This document shows positions 8,077-15,101 of a DNA stretch of 19,051 bases, one piece after another. A model generated the notes under the pieces. It saw nothing but the letters and a program-made list of their open reading frames with translations. It did not search any database and had not been told where the DNA came from. Source of the stretch: Pseudomonadota bacterium (GTDB taxonomy: Bacteria > Pseudomonadota > Gammaproteobacteria > Burkholderiales > Burkholderiaceae_D); assembly GCA_023449275.1 (NCBI GenBank), contig JAEXJM010000033.1, positions 1 through 19,051 of the forward strand, written 5' to 3'. A program made the position numbers and the translations under genes. How positions within the stretch are numbered: the stretch's first letter is position 1; the number at the start of each line of letters is the position of its first letter.

Positions 8077-9156
8077 TCAGTTTTTATAAAAATTGCTGTC
8101 GAGATACACTGCGCGTAAGTGTCTGTAGGCGACCGACAGTATGGCTGAAGACGGCAAAGCAAGCAAAATCCCCACGAATCCGAAAAGCTGGGCAAAGGCA
8201 AGGAGAGCGAAAATGACGAAAAGAGGGTGTAACTGAATACGGTCACCAACCAGTTTCGGTGTCATTAACAGGCCGTCGAAGGAATAACCAAAGCCATAGA
8301 TGATTCCCAATGTAACCCAGGCTTCCATTCCTGAGAATTGAACCAGAGTTGCAGTAATAGCCAGAAACAGGCCGATACAGATGCCTATGTAGGGAACGAA
8401 TGCCATCAGGCCAGTCATGATGCCGACGGGCAAGGCGACGTTGTATCCGGCGAGTGCAAGAGCCAGTGAATAGTAAATGGACAATATCAGCATGACAAGC
8501 AGTTGTCCACGCAGATACTGGGCAAGCATCGTGTTGACTTCGTGGCTGAAACGGAGTGTTTTCCCGATCCAGCGGCGGGGGATCATATCGCGCAATTTGC
8601 GTGTAAGAATATGCCAGTCCAGCAAAAGGTAAAAGAGTACGACCGGAATCAGAATCAGATTCCACGCCCATGTCAAAACGGCTGTGCCTCCGAATTTCGC
8701 GGAGGCAATCAGGGATTTCCAGACACCATCGCCTTTGTGAAAGAATTGTTCTGTCAGGATTTTTTTGAGGCCGGCGTTATCGACGGGTATCTGGATACCG
8801 ATTTCGTTCAAAACGGGATTCAGATGATTGCTGACTTTCGCGATGAAGGCAGGGATCTGTTCATAAAGAATCGGCCATTCCTTGAGCAGCATTGGAATCA
8901 TGATCAGGGCAAAAGTCGTGACAAGCGAGATCAGGAACAGGACGACAATAATAACGGAAACGAGCCGGGGAATCCTGAGATTACCGACCCGCAAGGACCG
9001 CAGCCAGTCGACAATCGGATTCAAGGCGTAAGCTAAAATAGCGCCTGCAATGAATGGCGTAAGAATCGGGCCCAGAAGCAACAGGAGCAGTATCAATAAA
9101 ATGCCGATACCCGACCAGAGCGCCGTTTGTCGTTGTTGTGGTGTAAATATTGCCAT
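8077..9156 (-). CDS. AI-2E family transporter / PerM-like permease
   Basis: A 359-residue inner-membrane protein with several hydrophobic segments: two near the N-terminus (about 12-45), one near 65-88, then a cluster from about 160 to 345. The central soluble stretch (about 90-155) is typical of the AI-2E exporter (UPF0118) family. Conserved elements are FVPYIG and the C-terminal segment beginning PKLVGDRIQLHP. Members have been proposed to export autoinducer-2 or act as ion antiporters; the substrate here is unknown. It is the first gene of the minus-strand cluster and diverges from purM across a 91-base promoter region. Confidence 0.92.
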   Translation of the reverse strand: MAIFTPQQRQTALWSGIGILLILLLLLLGPILTPFIAGAILAYALNPIVDWLRSLRVGNLRIPRLVSVIIVVLFLISLVTTFALIMIPMLLKEWPILYEQIPAFIAKVSNHLNPVLNEIGIQIPVDNAGLKKILTEQFFHKGDGVWKSLIASAKFGGTAVLTWAWNLILIPVVLFYLLLDWHILTRKLRDMIPRRWIGKTLRFSHEVNTMLAQYLRGQLLVMLILSIYYSLALALAGYNVALPVGIMTGLMAFVPYIGICIGLFLAITATLVQFSGMEAWVTLGIIYGFGYSFDGLLMTPKLVGDRIQLHPLFVIFALLAFAQLFGFVGILLALPSSAILSVAYRHLRAVYLDSNFYKN

Positions 9157-9187
9157 TCAGTCGTACTTGCGAAATCAATTTGTTAAA

Positions 9188-9210
9188 ATAGTACACTACT
9201 GTATAGTACA
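9188..9210. promoter_or_regulatory. Direct repeat ATAGTACA x2 in the perM/purM divergent promoter region
   Basis: Two perfect ATAGTACA copies (9188-9195 and 9203-9210) lie 15 bases apart in the 91-base gap between the divergent genes. A TATAAT hexamer at 9215-9220 is a candidate -10 box for purM, but I find no good -35 at normal spacing. The repeat could bind a regulator or be part of overlapping promoters; this is inference. Confidence 0.4.
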
Positions 9211-9247
9211 TTATTATAATTTTACGCTTTACCAGCCCACTTTCATC

Positions 9248-10291
9248 ATGAATTCAACCACAAATCAATCTCTTTCCTATCGCGATGCCGGTGTCGATAT
9301 CGATGCTGGTGATGCATTGGTTGAGGCTATCAAACCATTTGCCAAACGGACTATGCGTGAAGGTGTCCTGGGTGGCATCGGCGGATTTGGCGCTCTTTTC
9401 GAAATAAGCAGGAAATTCAAGGAGCCCGTGCTTGTTTCCGGAACAGATGGAGTGGGTACCAAACTCAAGCTCGCATTTCATCTCGGCCGACATGATACGG
9501 TCGGTATCGATCTCGTGGCAATGAGCGTGAATGATATTCTGGTACAGGGGGCGGAGCCTTTATTTTTTCTTGACTACTTTGCTTGTGGAAAGCTTGACGT
9601 CAAAACAGCGACCGATGTCGTCAAGGGAGTGGCTTATGGGTGTGAGCAAGCCGGTTGTGCCTTGATTGGTGGGGAAACGGCCGAAATGCCGAGCATGTAT
9701 CCGGATGGTGAGTATGACCTTGCCGGATTTGCTGTTGGTGCGGTCGAAAAATCGAAGCTTATTAACGGCACCACCATTATTCCGGGGGACGTTGTGCTTG
9801 GATTGGCATCTTCCGGTATACATTCGAATGGGTATTCACTGGTACGCAAGATTATTGAGGTTGCCAATCCTGATCTGAATGCCGATCTTGACGGACGTTC
9901 TCTGGCGGATGCCCTGATGGCACCGACAAGAATTTATGTCAAGCCTCTTCTGTCACTGATGGATACGATGGAAGTGAAGGGTATGGCCCACATTACCGGA
10001 GGTGGCCTTGTTGAAAACATTCCCCGTGTTTTGCAGAAACATTTGACCGCTGTTCTCAAAAAGGATGCATGGCCAATGCCGCCATTGTTCAGCTGGCTGC
10101 AAAAACACGGCAATGTTGCAGACAGCGAAATGCATCGTGTTTTCAACTGCGGCATCGGTATGGTTGTCATCGTTTCGAAAGACAATGCAGATGCAGCAAT
10201 GGCCCAACTGAAATCCTCGGGAGAAACGGTATACCGTATTGGCGAGATCCGTCAAAGAACAGGAGACGAATCTCAAACTATTGTTGAATAA
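9248..10291 (+). CDS. purM: Phosphoribosylformylglycinamidine cyclo-ligase (AIR synthetase)
   Basis: Closes the imidazole ring, converting FGAM and ATP to 5-aminoimidazole ribonucleotide in purine synthesis; cytoplasmic. It has 347 residues, the usual length. Expected motifs appear in order: GGFGALFEI, VSGTDGVGTKLKLA, GIDLVAMSVNDILVQGAEP, GGETAEMP and GLASSGIHSNGYSLVR, with the conserved HITGGGLVENIPR in the C-terminal half. The frame is open upstream to 9050, but that stretch overlaps the divergent perM-like gene and its promoter; the ATG at 9248 gives a protein beginning MNSTTNQ with the family start SYRDAGVDIDAG. The Shine-Dalgarno sequence is weak. It is transcribed alone, with its own terminator 19 bases after the stop. 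Confidence 0.97.
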   Translation: MNSTTNQSLSYRDAGVDIDAGDALVEAIKPFAKRTMREGVLGGIGGFGALFEISRKFKEPVLVSGTDGVGTKLKLAFHLGRHDTVGIDLVAMSVNDILVQGAEPLFFLDYFACGKLDVKTATDVVKGVAYGCEQAGCALIGGETAEMPSMYPDGEYDLAGFAVGAVEKSKLINGTTIIPGDVVLGLASSGIHSNGYSLVRKIIEVANPDLNADLDGRSLADALMAPTRIYVKPLLSLMDTMEVKGMAHITGGGLVENIPRVLQKHLTAVLKKDAWPMPPLFSWLQKHGNVADSEMHRVFNCGIGMVVIVSKDNADAAMAQLKSSGETVYRIGEIRQRTGDESQTIVE

Positions 10292-10309
10292 GCGATTTAT
10301 ACTTTAATC

Positions 10310-10353
10310 CCGCCTGAAAAACAGTGATCATATGTTTGTCAGGCGGTTTTTTT
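10310..10353 (+). terminator. Terminator of purM
   Basis: Stem CCGCCTGA / TCAGGCGG continues, past one mismatch, as AAACA / TGTTT around a 9-base loop, followed by seven T residues. It begins 19 bases after the purM stop. Confidence 0.92.
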
Positions 10354-10771
10354 ATGCAGAGAATCCTTGGCTTCAATAAAAACTTACATATGTTTCGATT
10401 AAACCTTAATCAAGCCAATCTCATTCATTGTTTATATTTTCCTGTCGTGGCATTTTGGTTTTCCAAACAAATGATTTATATTCATTCACCCTTCTTGAGT
10501 AATTCAGTTGATCCCTTTCGAACCCTTGGTTTTACTGGGCTTTACAGCTAATGGGCTTTTCCTGAAAAAATATGGTTTTTTGTTCATATGTTAATAAATT
10601 TCATATGATGTCCAAAATAATAGGATGTTGCATATCTATTCTTTTCTTACTTGATATGCGATAAATTTATAATCCCTCACGGGAATATGAAATATATTTA
10701 TTTGATGTCAATGCTAATGTGAAATATGATCTCATATGTAGCACACATAATATGTAGTTTTAGTTCATATG
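10329..10771. repeat. Six dispersed CATATG hexamers upstream of oxlT
   Basis: CATATG occurs at 10329, 10387, 10585, 10602, 10733 and 10766. Five of the six continue as CATATGT and three are preceded by TT (TTCATATG). By base composition well under one would be expected in this interval. They may be half-sites of a regulator that binds cooperatively. Confidence 0.55.
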
Positions 10772-10904
10772 TTGTGCAACATAATATGAAATTTCGTTTT
10801 TTGTGTTTTGAAATGCCATTTCGAGCACGTTTAGTACGCGACTTTCAATGACAGTAACACGCAGAAATTTCTGTTTCGGATTAACTAGATTGGGAATTTG
10901 TAAA
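10354..10904. other. AT-rich gene-free upstream region of oxlT
   Basis: About 550 bases without a credible gene, clearly richer in A+T than the surrounding genes. It contains most of a series of CATATG hexamers, a tandem imperfect dyad, several GAAAT/ATTTC palindromes and a TATAAT at 10668-10673. It most likely holds the promoter and control sites of oxlT. A 75-codon frame here (10324-10551) starts inside the purM terminator and has no recognisable content. Confidence 0.7.
10733..10788. promoter_or_regulatory. Tandem imperfect dyad, candidate oxlT operator
   Basis: Two copies of the arrangement CATATGT - spacer - ACATAATATG at 10733-10754 (22 bases) and 10766-10788 (23 bases), 33 bases apart start to start, about three helical turns. 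The second contains the compact dyad ATGTTG-TG-CAACAT. They end about 115 bases upstream of the oxlT start codon. The repetition is seen directly; the operator role is inferred. Confidence 0.5.
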
Positions 10905-12161
10905 ATGAATAATCCACAAACAGTGCAGCCAACAGGCCTTTTGGGCAATCGTTGGTTTTACTTAGTATTGGCAGTTTTGCTGATGTGTATGATCTCGGGT
11001 GTCCAATATTCCTGGACACTGTACGCTAACCCACTTAAAGATAGCCTGGGCGTTTCTTTGGCTGCGGTTCAGACGGCTTTCACACTTTCTCAGGTCATTC
11101 AAGCTGGTTCCCAGCCTGGTGGTGGATATTTCGTTGATAAATTTGGTCCAAGAATTCCATTGATGTTTGGCGGTGCCATGGTTCTGGCAGGTTGGACATT
11201 CATGGGCCGTGTTGACAGTATTCCTGCTCTTTACGCTCTGTATACCCTGGCTGGTGCTGGTGTTGGTATCGTTTACGGTATTGCCATGAATACGGCTAAC
11301 AGATGGTTCCCGGACAAACGTGGTCTGGCTTCCGGTTTTACTGCTGCCGGTTATGGCTTGGGTGTTCTGCCTTTCCTGCCACTGATCAGCTCCGTTCTGA
11401 GACTTGAAGGTGTTGGCGCTGCATTTACCTATACCGGTATCATTATGGGTGCTCTGATTATCGCCATTGCCTTCGTTATCAGATTCCCTGGTGCAGTTGG
11501 TGTCAAGAAAGAAATCGTCGTCACCGACAAAGATTTCAACTCTGGCGAAATGCTGAGAACACCGCAATTCTGGGTTCTGTGGACTGCATTCTTTTCCGTT
11601 AACTTCGGTGGTTTGCTGCTGGTTGCCAACAGTGTTCCTTACGGCCGTAGCCTTGGCCTTGCCGCCGGTGTCCTGACGATTGGCGTTTCTGTCCAGAATC
11701 TGTTCAATGGTGGTTGCCGTCCATTCTGGGGTTTCGTTTCCGATAAAATCGGTCGTTACAAAACCATGTCGGTCGTTTTCGGTATCAATGCTATCGTTCT
11801 GGCACTCTTCCCAACGATTGCCGCTCTGGGCGAAGTAGCCTTTATCGCCATGCTGGCTATTGCATTCTTCACTTGGGGGGGTAGCTATGCCCTGTTCCCA
11901 TCGACCAACAGCGATATTTTCGGTACGGCATATTCCGCCAGAAACTATGGTTTCTTCTGGGCTGCCAAAGCGATCGCTTCCATTTTCGGTGGCGGCCTGG
12001 GTGCTGCTGTTGCAACCAACTTCGGCTGGAATACCGCATTTATGATTACCGCAGTGACCTCTTTCATCGCATTTGCACTGGCTACCTTCGTTATCCCAAG
12101 AATGGGGCGTCCGGTCAAGAAAATGGTCAAACTGTCTCCAGAAGAAAAAGCGGTACATTAA
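10905..12161 (+). CDS. oxlT: Oxalate:formate antiporter OxlT
   Basis: Inner-membrane major facilitator superfamily carrier that exchanges external oxalate for internal formate. Together with decarboxylation of oxalyl-CoA it generates a proton motive force. It has 418 residues, exactly the length of O. formigenes OxlT, and matches it almost throughout from memory. Twelve membrane helices are predicted. The two substrate-binding charges known in OxlT are in place: Arg272 (GGCRPFWGF, helix 8) and Lys355 (FWAAKAIAS, helix 11). The MFS loop motif appears as DKFGPR (79-83) and DKIGRYK (280-286). The frame extends 19 codons upstream to 10848; I start at the ATG at 10905 because MNNPQT is the known N-terminus, with GGGAA eight bases before it. 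Codon use resembles oxc, with preference for CCA proline. A terminator follows; no other gene shares the transcript. Confidence 0.98.
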   Translation: MNNPQTVQPTGLLGNRWFYLVLAVLLMCMISGVQYSWTLYANPLKDSLGVSLAAVQTAFTLSQVIQAGSQPGGGYFVDKFGPRIPLMFGGAMVLAGWTFMGRVDSIPALYALYTLAGAGVGIVYGIAMNTANRWFPDKRGLASGFTAAGYGLGVLPFLPLISSVLRLEGVGAAFTYTGIIMGALIIAIAFVIRFPGAVGVKKEIVVTDKDFNSGEMLRTPQFWVLWTAFFSVNFGGLLLVANSVPYGRSLGLAAGVLTIGVSVQNLFNGGCRPFWGFVSDKIGRYKTMSVVFGINAIVLALFPTIAALGEVAFIAMLAIAFFTWGGSYALFPSTNSDIFGTAYSARNYGFFWAAKAIASIFGGGLGAAVATNFGWNTAFMITAVTSFIAFALATFVIPRMGRPVKKMVKLSPEEKAVH

Positions 12162-12235
12162 TCCATGATGTAGCACTTGCGGGATGTGATTCTCCAAACA
12201 TGAGATAGCAAAATCCGCACCGTCTCTTGGGACAG

Positions 12236-12262
12236 AAAAGCCCGGCGAAAGCCGGGCTTTTT
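12236..12262 (+). terminator. Terminator of oxlT
   Basis: Perfect 11-bp stem AAAAGCCCGGC / GCCGGGCTTTT closed by a GAAA tetraloop and ending in five T residues, 74 bases past the oxlT stop. Confidence 0.95.
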
Positions 12263-12756
12263 GGCATCTTTAAATGTTCTATTGTGATTCCGGAAAGTGC
12301 CTGTATTTCCTGGGGGATTTACCGTTAAGCCAATACACGGCTTTATTATGGCAAATATTCAAACTGCTTTCGGTGATGACAATCCAGGTATCATGGAATC
12401 CTGACAAGAAAGGCCGATGATTTCCGGAATGGCACATCCACGCTCATTATTGTAATGCCTGCTCAGGAAGTCAGCCGCGATCTGAAAAACGTACAATTGA
12501 TGAGACTCCAATCATCAGTAGGGGTGCATGCGATGCAGTTTCGTTTTTTCGACAGGTTCACTTGATATTGAAAAGCCGGTTCGTTGTTGATGAAATGAAT
12601 CAGGTATCGGCTGCTTGCACGTTGGGCAGTTTTGTATATGTTTTCTGAAGGGGTGCAAGGGAAAAGTATTCAGACGGAGAATGGCATTGGGGACAAAACC
12701 GGAAGAATTGACCAGGAAAATGAGCACCCCGGATGAAGTCTGGCATACGAAAATAA
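12263..12756. other. Stretch without a recognisable gene
   Basis: About 494 bases between the oxlT terminator and the tRNA. Base composition is close to coding DNA, unlike the AT-rich oxlT upstream region. Frames present are short and interrupted, for example one open from about 12383 to 12564 with no convincing start. I recognise no protein family, RNA or insertion sequence. Decayed coding sequence is possible but not shown. Confidence 0.5.
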
Positions 12757-12832
12757 TGGCGCGCTCGGCGGGGATCGAACCCACAACCCCTGCCTTCGGA
12801 GGGCAGTACTCTATCCATTGAGCTACGAGCGC
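12757..12832 (-). tRNA. tRNA-Arg(CCG)
   Basis: 76-base cloverleaf on the minus strand. Acceptor arms GCGCTCG and CGAGCGC pair perfectly, followed by discriminator G and an encoded CCA (12757-12759). The D arm contains AGCTCAATGGATAGAG, the anticodon stem CTGCC/GGCAG closes the loop CTCCGAA with anticodon CCG, and the T arm contains GGTTCGATCC. It reads CGG arginine codons. It stands alone between the oxlT region and amiC. Confidence 0.97.
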
Positions 12833-12949
12833 ACAGAATAATGTCAGTTCGAATCAGCCAGTCCTGACCCGAACAGTGCAGGCAGTATTCTACCTCAATT
12901 GGCTTGTCGTTACCCAGTTTTTAAACAGGATCGTAAAATTAAATCGGCT

Positions 12950-14269
12950 TCAGATCAGGTTGTTTTTCGTACGTGGCGGATTTTTCGCAAAATAATTTTT
13001 CACTCCTGTCAGAATGGCATCGGCAACACGATCCTGATGTGTATTGTCGTTCAACTTGGCTTCTTCCTCAGGGTTGGAAATAAAGGCCGTTTCCACGAGA
13101 ATGCTCGGTATGTCAGGTGCTTTCAAAACGGCGAATGCGGCCTGTTCGACGGAACCTTTATGCAGTTTGTTGATACCCCCCATTTCTCTGAGCACGGCGT
13201 TTCCCAGTTTCAGGCTGCTGTTGATTTGAGCCGTTGTTGAAAGATCGAGCAGGACGCTGGCCAGCTGGCGATCATGCTTTTTGATATTGACCCCTCCAAT
13301 CAGATCTGCCGCATTTTCACGTTTGGCCAACCAGCGGGCAGCGGTTGAGGAAGCGCCTTTTTCAGAGAGTACAAATACTGACGAACCTCTTGCTGATGGT
13401 TGTACGAATGCGTCTGCATGAATGGAAATGAACAGGTCGGCCTGTACGGCCCTGGCTTTCTGTACGCGTGTTCCCAAGGGAACGAAAAAGTCGGCATTAC
13501 GGGTCATGACAACGCGCATATTCGGCTGCTGTTCAATTTTGGCCTTCAGGCGTTTTCCGATTGAAAGAACGACGTCTTTTTCCTTGCTTCCTCTTGCGCC
13601 GATGGCACCGGAATCCTCACCTCCGTGACCCGGATCGATGACGATGGTGACCATTCTCTTCAATTGCGTTTTTTCCGGCGTTGACGTAACGGGGGGTGAG
13701 AAGGATGTTTTCGAGGCCAATGCAGGGGAATCCATGCCAACTGGCTTTTTTGGGGGAGGGATAGCCGCCGTTTTTGCCGGTTCGGGTTCGCTTTTCCATT
13801 CACCTTTCAAAATAAGGGCGGCGATTGGATCGATCGGATCTTTTGGATAAAGATCAAGAACGAGGCGGTGTTTGTATTTGCCGACAGGAGAAAGGGAGAA
13901 TACTTGCGGATTGATCGCTACTTTCAAGTCGAAAACCAGACGGACTGTCGTCGGATTCAGTTGTCCGACGCGAACCTGCTGTATATACGGATCGTCAGCC
14001 TGAATCTTGGAAATCAGTTCCTTGAGAGTGTCGTTAAGTTGCGATCCCTCCACATCGACAACAAGCCGGTTCGGGTTGCTGAGCAGGAAATGCTTGGCCT
14101 TGACGTTGCCGTCATGTTCCAGTGTGATGCGGGTATAGTCTTCTGCAGGCCATGTTCTCACAGCCACAATATCGCCACTGATTGCGGGTGCCGGAAAAGA
14201 CATTGCGCAGATTAATGACAGCAACAATAAATAAATCCAGCCGAGGGGTTTGCTAAATGACAGTTTCAT
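12950..14269 (-). CDS. amiC: N-acetylmuramoyl-L-alanine amidase, AmiC type
   Basis: Periplasmic zinc amidase that cleaves the bond between muramic acid and the stem peptide during daughter-cell separation. It has 439 residues. A signal peptide spans about residues 1-32 (hydrophobic WIYLLLLSLICAMSF, then Ala-rich cleavage region). An AMIN domain, which localises the enzyme to peptidoglycan or septum, covers about 33-145. A Pro/Lys-rich linker follows to about 205, then the Amidase_3 domain. Zinc ligands are His215 (IDPGHGG), Glu230 (KEKD) and His284 (SIHADAF); catalytic Glu393 is in VETAFISN. The start lies eight bases after tsaE in the same direction, the common tsaE-amiC pairing. Confidence 0.95.
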   Translation of the reverse strand: MKLSFSKPLGWIYLLLLSLICAMSFPAPAISGDIVAVRTWPAEDYTRITLEHDGNVKAKHFLLSNPNRLVVDVEGSQLNDTLKELISKIQADDPYIQQVRVGQLNPTTVRLVFDLKVAINPQVFSLSPVGKYKHRLVLDLYPKDPIDPIAALILKGEWKSEPEPAKTAAIPPPKKPVGMDSPALASKTSFSPPVTSTPEKTQLKRMVTIVIDPGHGGEDSGAIGARGSKEKDVVLSIGKRLKAKIEQQPNMRVVMTRNADFFVPLGTRVQKARAVQADLFISIHADAFVQPSARGSSVFVLSEKGASSTAARWLAKRENAADLIGGVNIKKHDRQLASVLLDLSTTAQINSSLKLGNAVLREMGGINKLHKGSVEQAAFAVLKAPDIPSILVETAFISNPEEEAKLNDNTHQDRVADAILTGVKNYFAKNPPRTKNNLI

Positions 14270-14277
14270 CTTTCAGC

Positions 14278-14763
14278 TCATGAGTGAGGCACAAAACGCA
14301 GGTTTTCAAGGCAGTGGGAACCTTTTTCGGAAACGGACTGCAGGATGACCGTTCTTCCATCCCCACTTAATTCAAATGAAACATCGATATCGGCGGCAGG
14401 CAAAGCGGAATCGGCTTTTTCTGCCCATTCGATGAGACAGACCGTTTCTTCGTTAAAATGATCCCGAAAGCCGGCTTCCAGAAATTCCTCGGGACATCCC
14501 ATACGATACAAATCGAAATGCAGTAAATCGACGGAATGACCGTACAATTCGATGACGTAAGGCTCAACCAGAGTGTAAGTCGGGCTTTTGACTTTTCCTT
14601 TATGTCCCGCTTCTTTCAACAATGCGCGGGTCATCGTTGTCTTTCCGGTACCCAGATCGCCATGCAAATAGATTTTCAGACCCTTTTCCAGAACACGTGC
14701 AAGAGATTTTCCCAATTCACATGTTTCGGATTCGTCGTTCAAATAAAATGTCAGTTGTTGCAT
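14278..14763 (-). CDS. tsaE: tRNA threonylcarbamoyladenosine biosynthesis ATPase TsaE
   Basis: P-loop ATPase needed with TsaB, TsaC and TsaD to make t6A at position 37 of ANN-decoding tRNAs; cytoplasmic. It has 161 residues, the normal size. Walker A is GDLGTGKTT (35-43), followed by the family motifs VKSPTYTLVEPY and HFDLYRM, then LIEWAEKA. The start ATG gives the typical beginning with short beta strands before the P-loop. It is the first gene of a two-gene unit with amiC, whose start is eight bases after the tsaE stop. Confidence 0.95.
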   Translation of the reverse strand: MQQLTFYLNDESETCELGKSLARVLEKGLKIYLHGDLGTGKTTMTRALLKEAGHKGKVKSPTYTLVEPYVIELYGHSVDLLHFDLYRMGCPEEFLEAGFRDHFNEETVCLIEWAEKADSALPAADIDVSFELSGDGRTVILQSVSEKGSHCLENLRFVPHS

Positions 14764-14898
14764 CGGTAAAAAATCCCAAACCGCTCGTCAGGGGAAATTT
14801 CCATTATTCTTGAGCTATTGTCCGTATAGTACCAACAATCCTGTCATTTTAGGTAACAAGTTTTGTTAATTTTGATGAAATTTATCATGCAATTAACT

Positions 14899-14921
14899 GA
14901 TTTTGTTGTAAAAACAAAATC
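14899..14921. repeat. Inverted repeat between tsaE and the ogt-like gene
   Basis: Perfect 9-bp arms GATTTTGTT / AACAAAATC around GTAAA, in an AT-rich intergenic stretch between divergent transcription units. There is no T-tract directly after it on the plus strand and no plus-strand gene just upstream, so a regulator site is as likely as a terminator. Confidence 0.5.
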
Positions 14922-15101
14922 CAATTTTACCGATGGACGTTTGGGGAAATTCGTATTGCCGCGATAAGGGCTGTCAGCGGATATCCTGTGACAGTTGCCA
15001 TGACCGGACATCCGGGAAGACTGAAAAAGTCATTGAATGTTTTGGCATTATTTTTTATTCTGGAGATACTTTTATACAAACGGTCGATTCAACCGAAAAT
15101 C

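Noticed and set aside
9050..9247. An upstream extension of purM
   Set aside because: It overlaps the divergent permease gene and the promoter region, and the standard PurM length starts at 9248.
10324..10551. A 75-codon frame upstream of oxlT
   Set aside because: It starts within the purM terminator, lies in AT-rich DNA, has no ribosome binding site and shows no family features.
10848..10904. A 19-codon N-terminal extension of OxlT
   Set aside because: The 418-residue form from 10905 equals the known OxlT in length and N-terminus, and the extension carries no homologous sequence.
10962..12197. A 411-codon minus-strand frame opposite oxlT
   Set aside because: Its composition (many Asn, Gln, Thr, no domain) is that of an antisense frame created by the biased codons of oxlT.
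12327..12345. A small hairpin AAGCC/GGCTT in the gap after oxlT
   Set aside because: A five-base stem without a T-tract or associated gene is within chance expectation.
12615..12821. A 68-codon plus-strand frame ending in GIEPTTPAFGGQYSIH
   Set aside because: The C-terminal part is the antisense of tRNA-Arg(CCG), a well-known source of false protein calls; the rest matches nothing I recognise.
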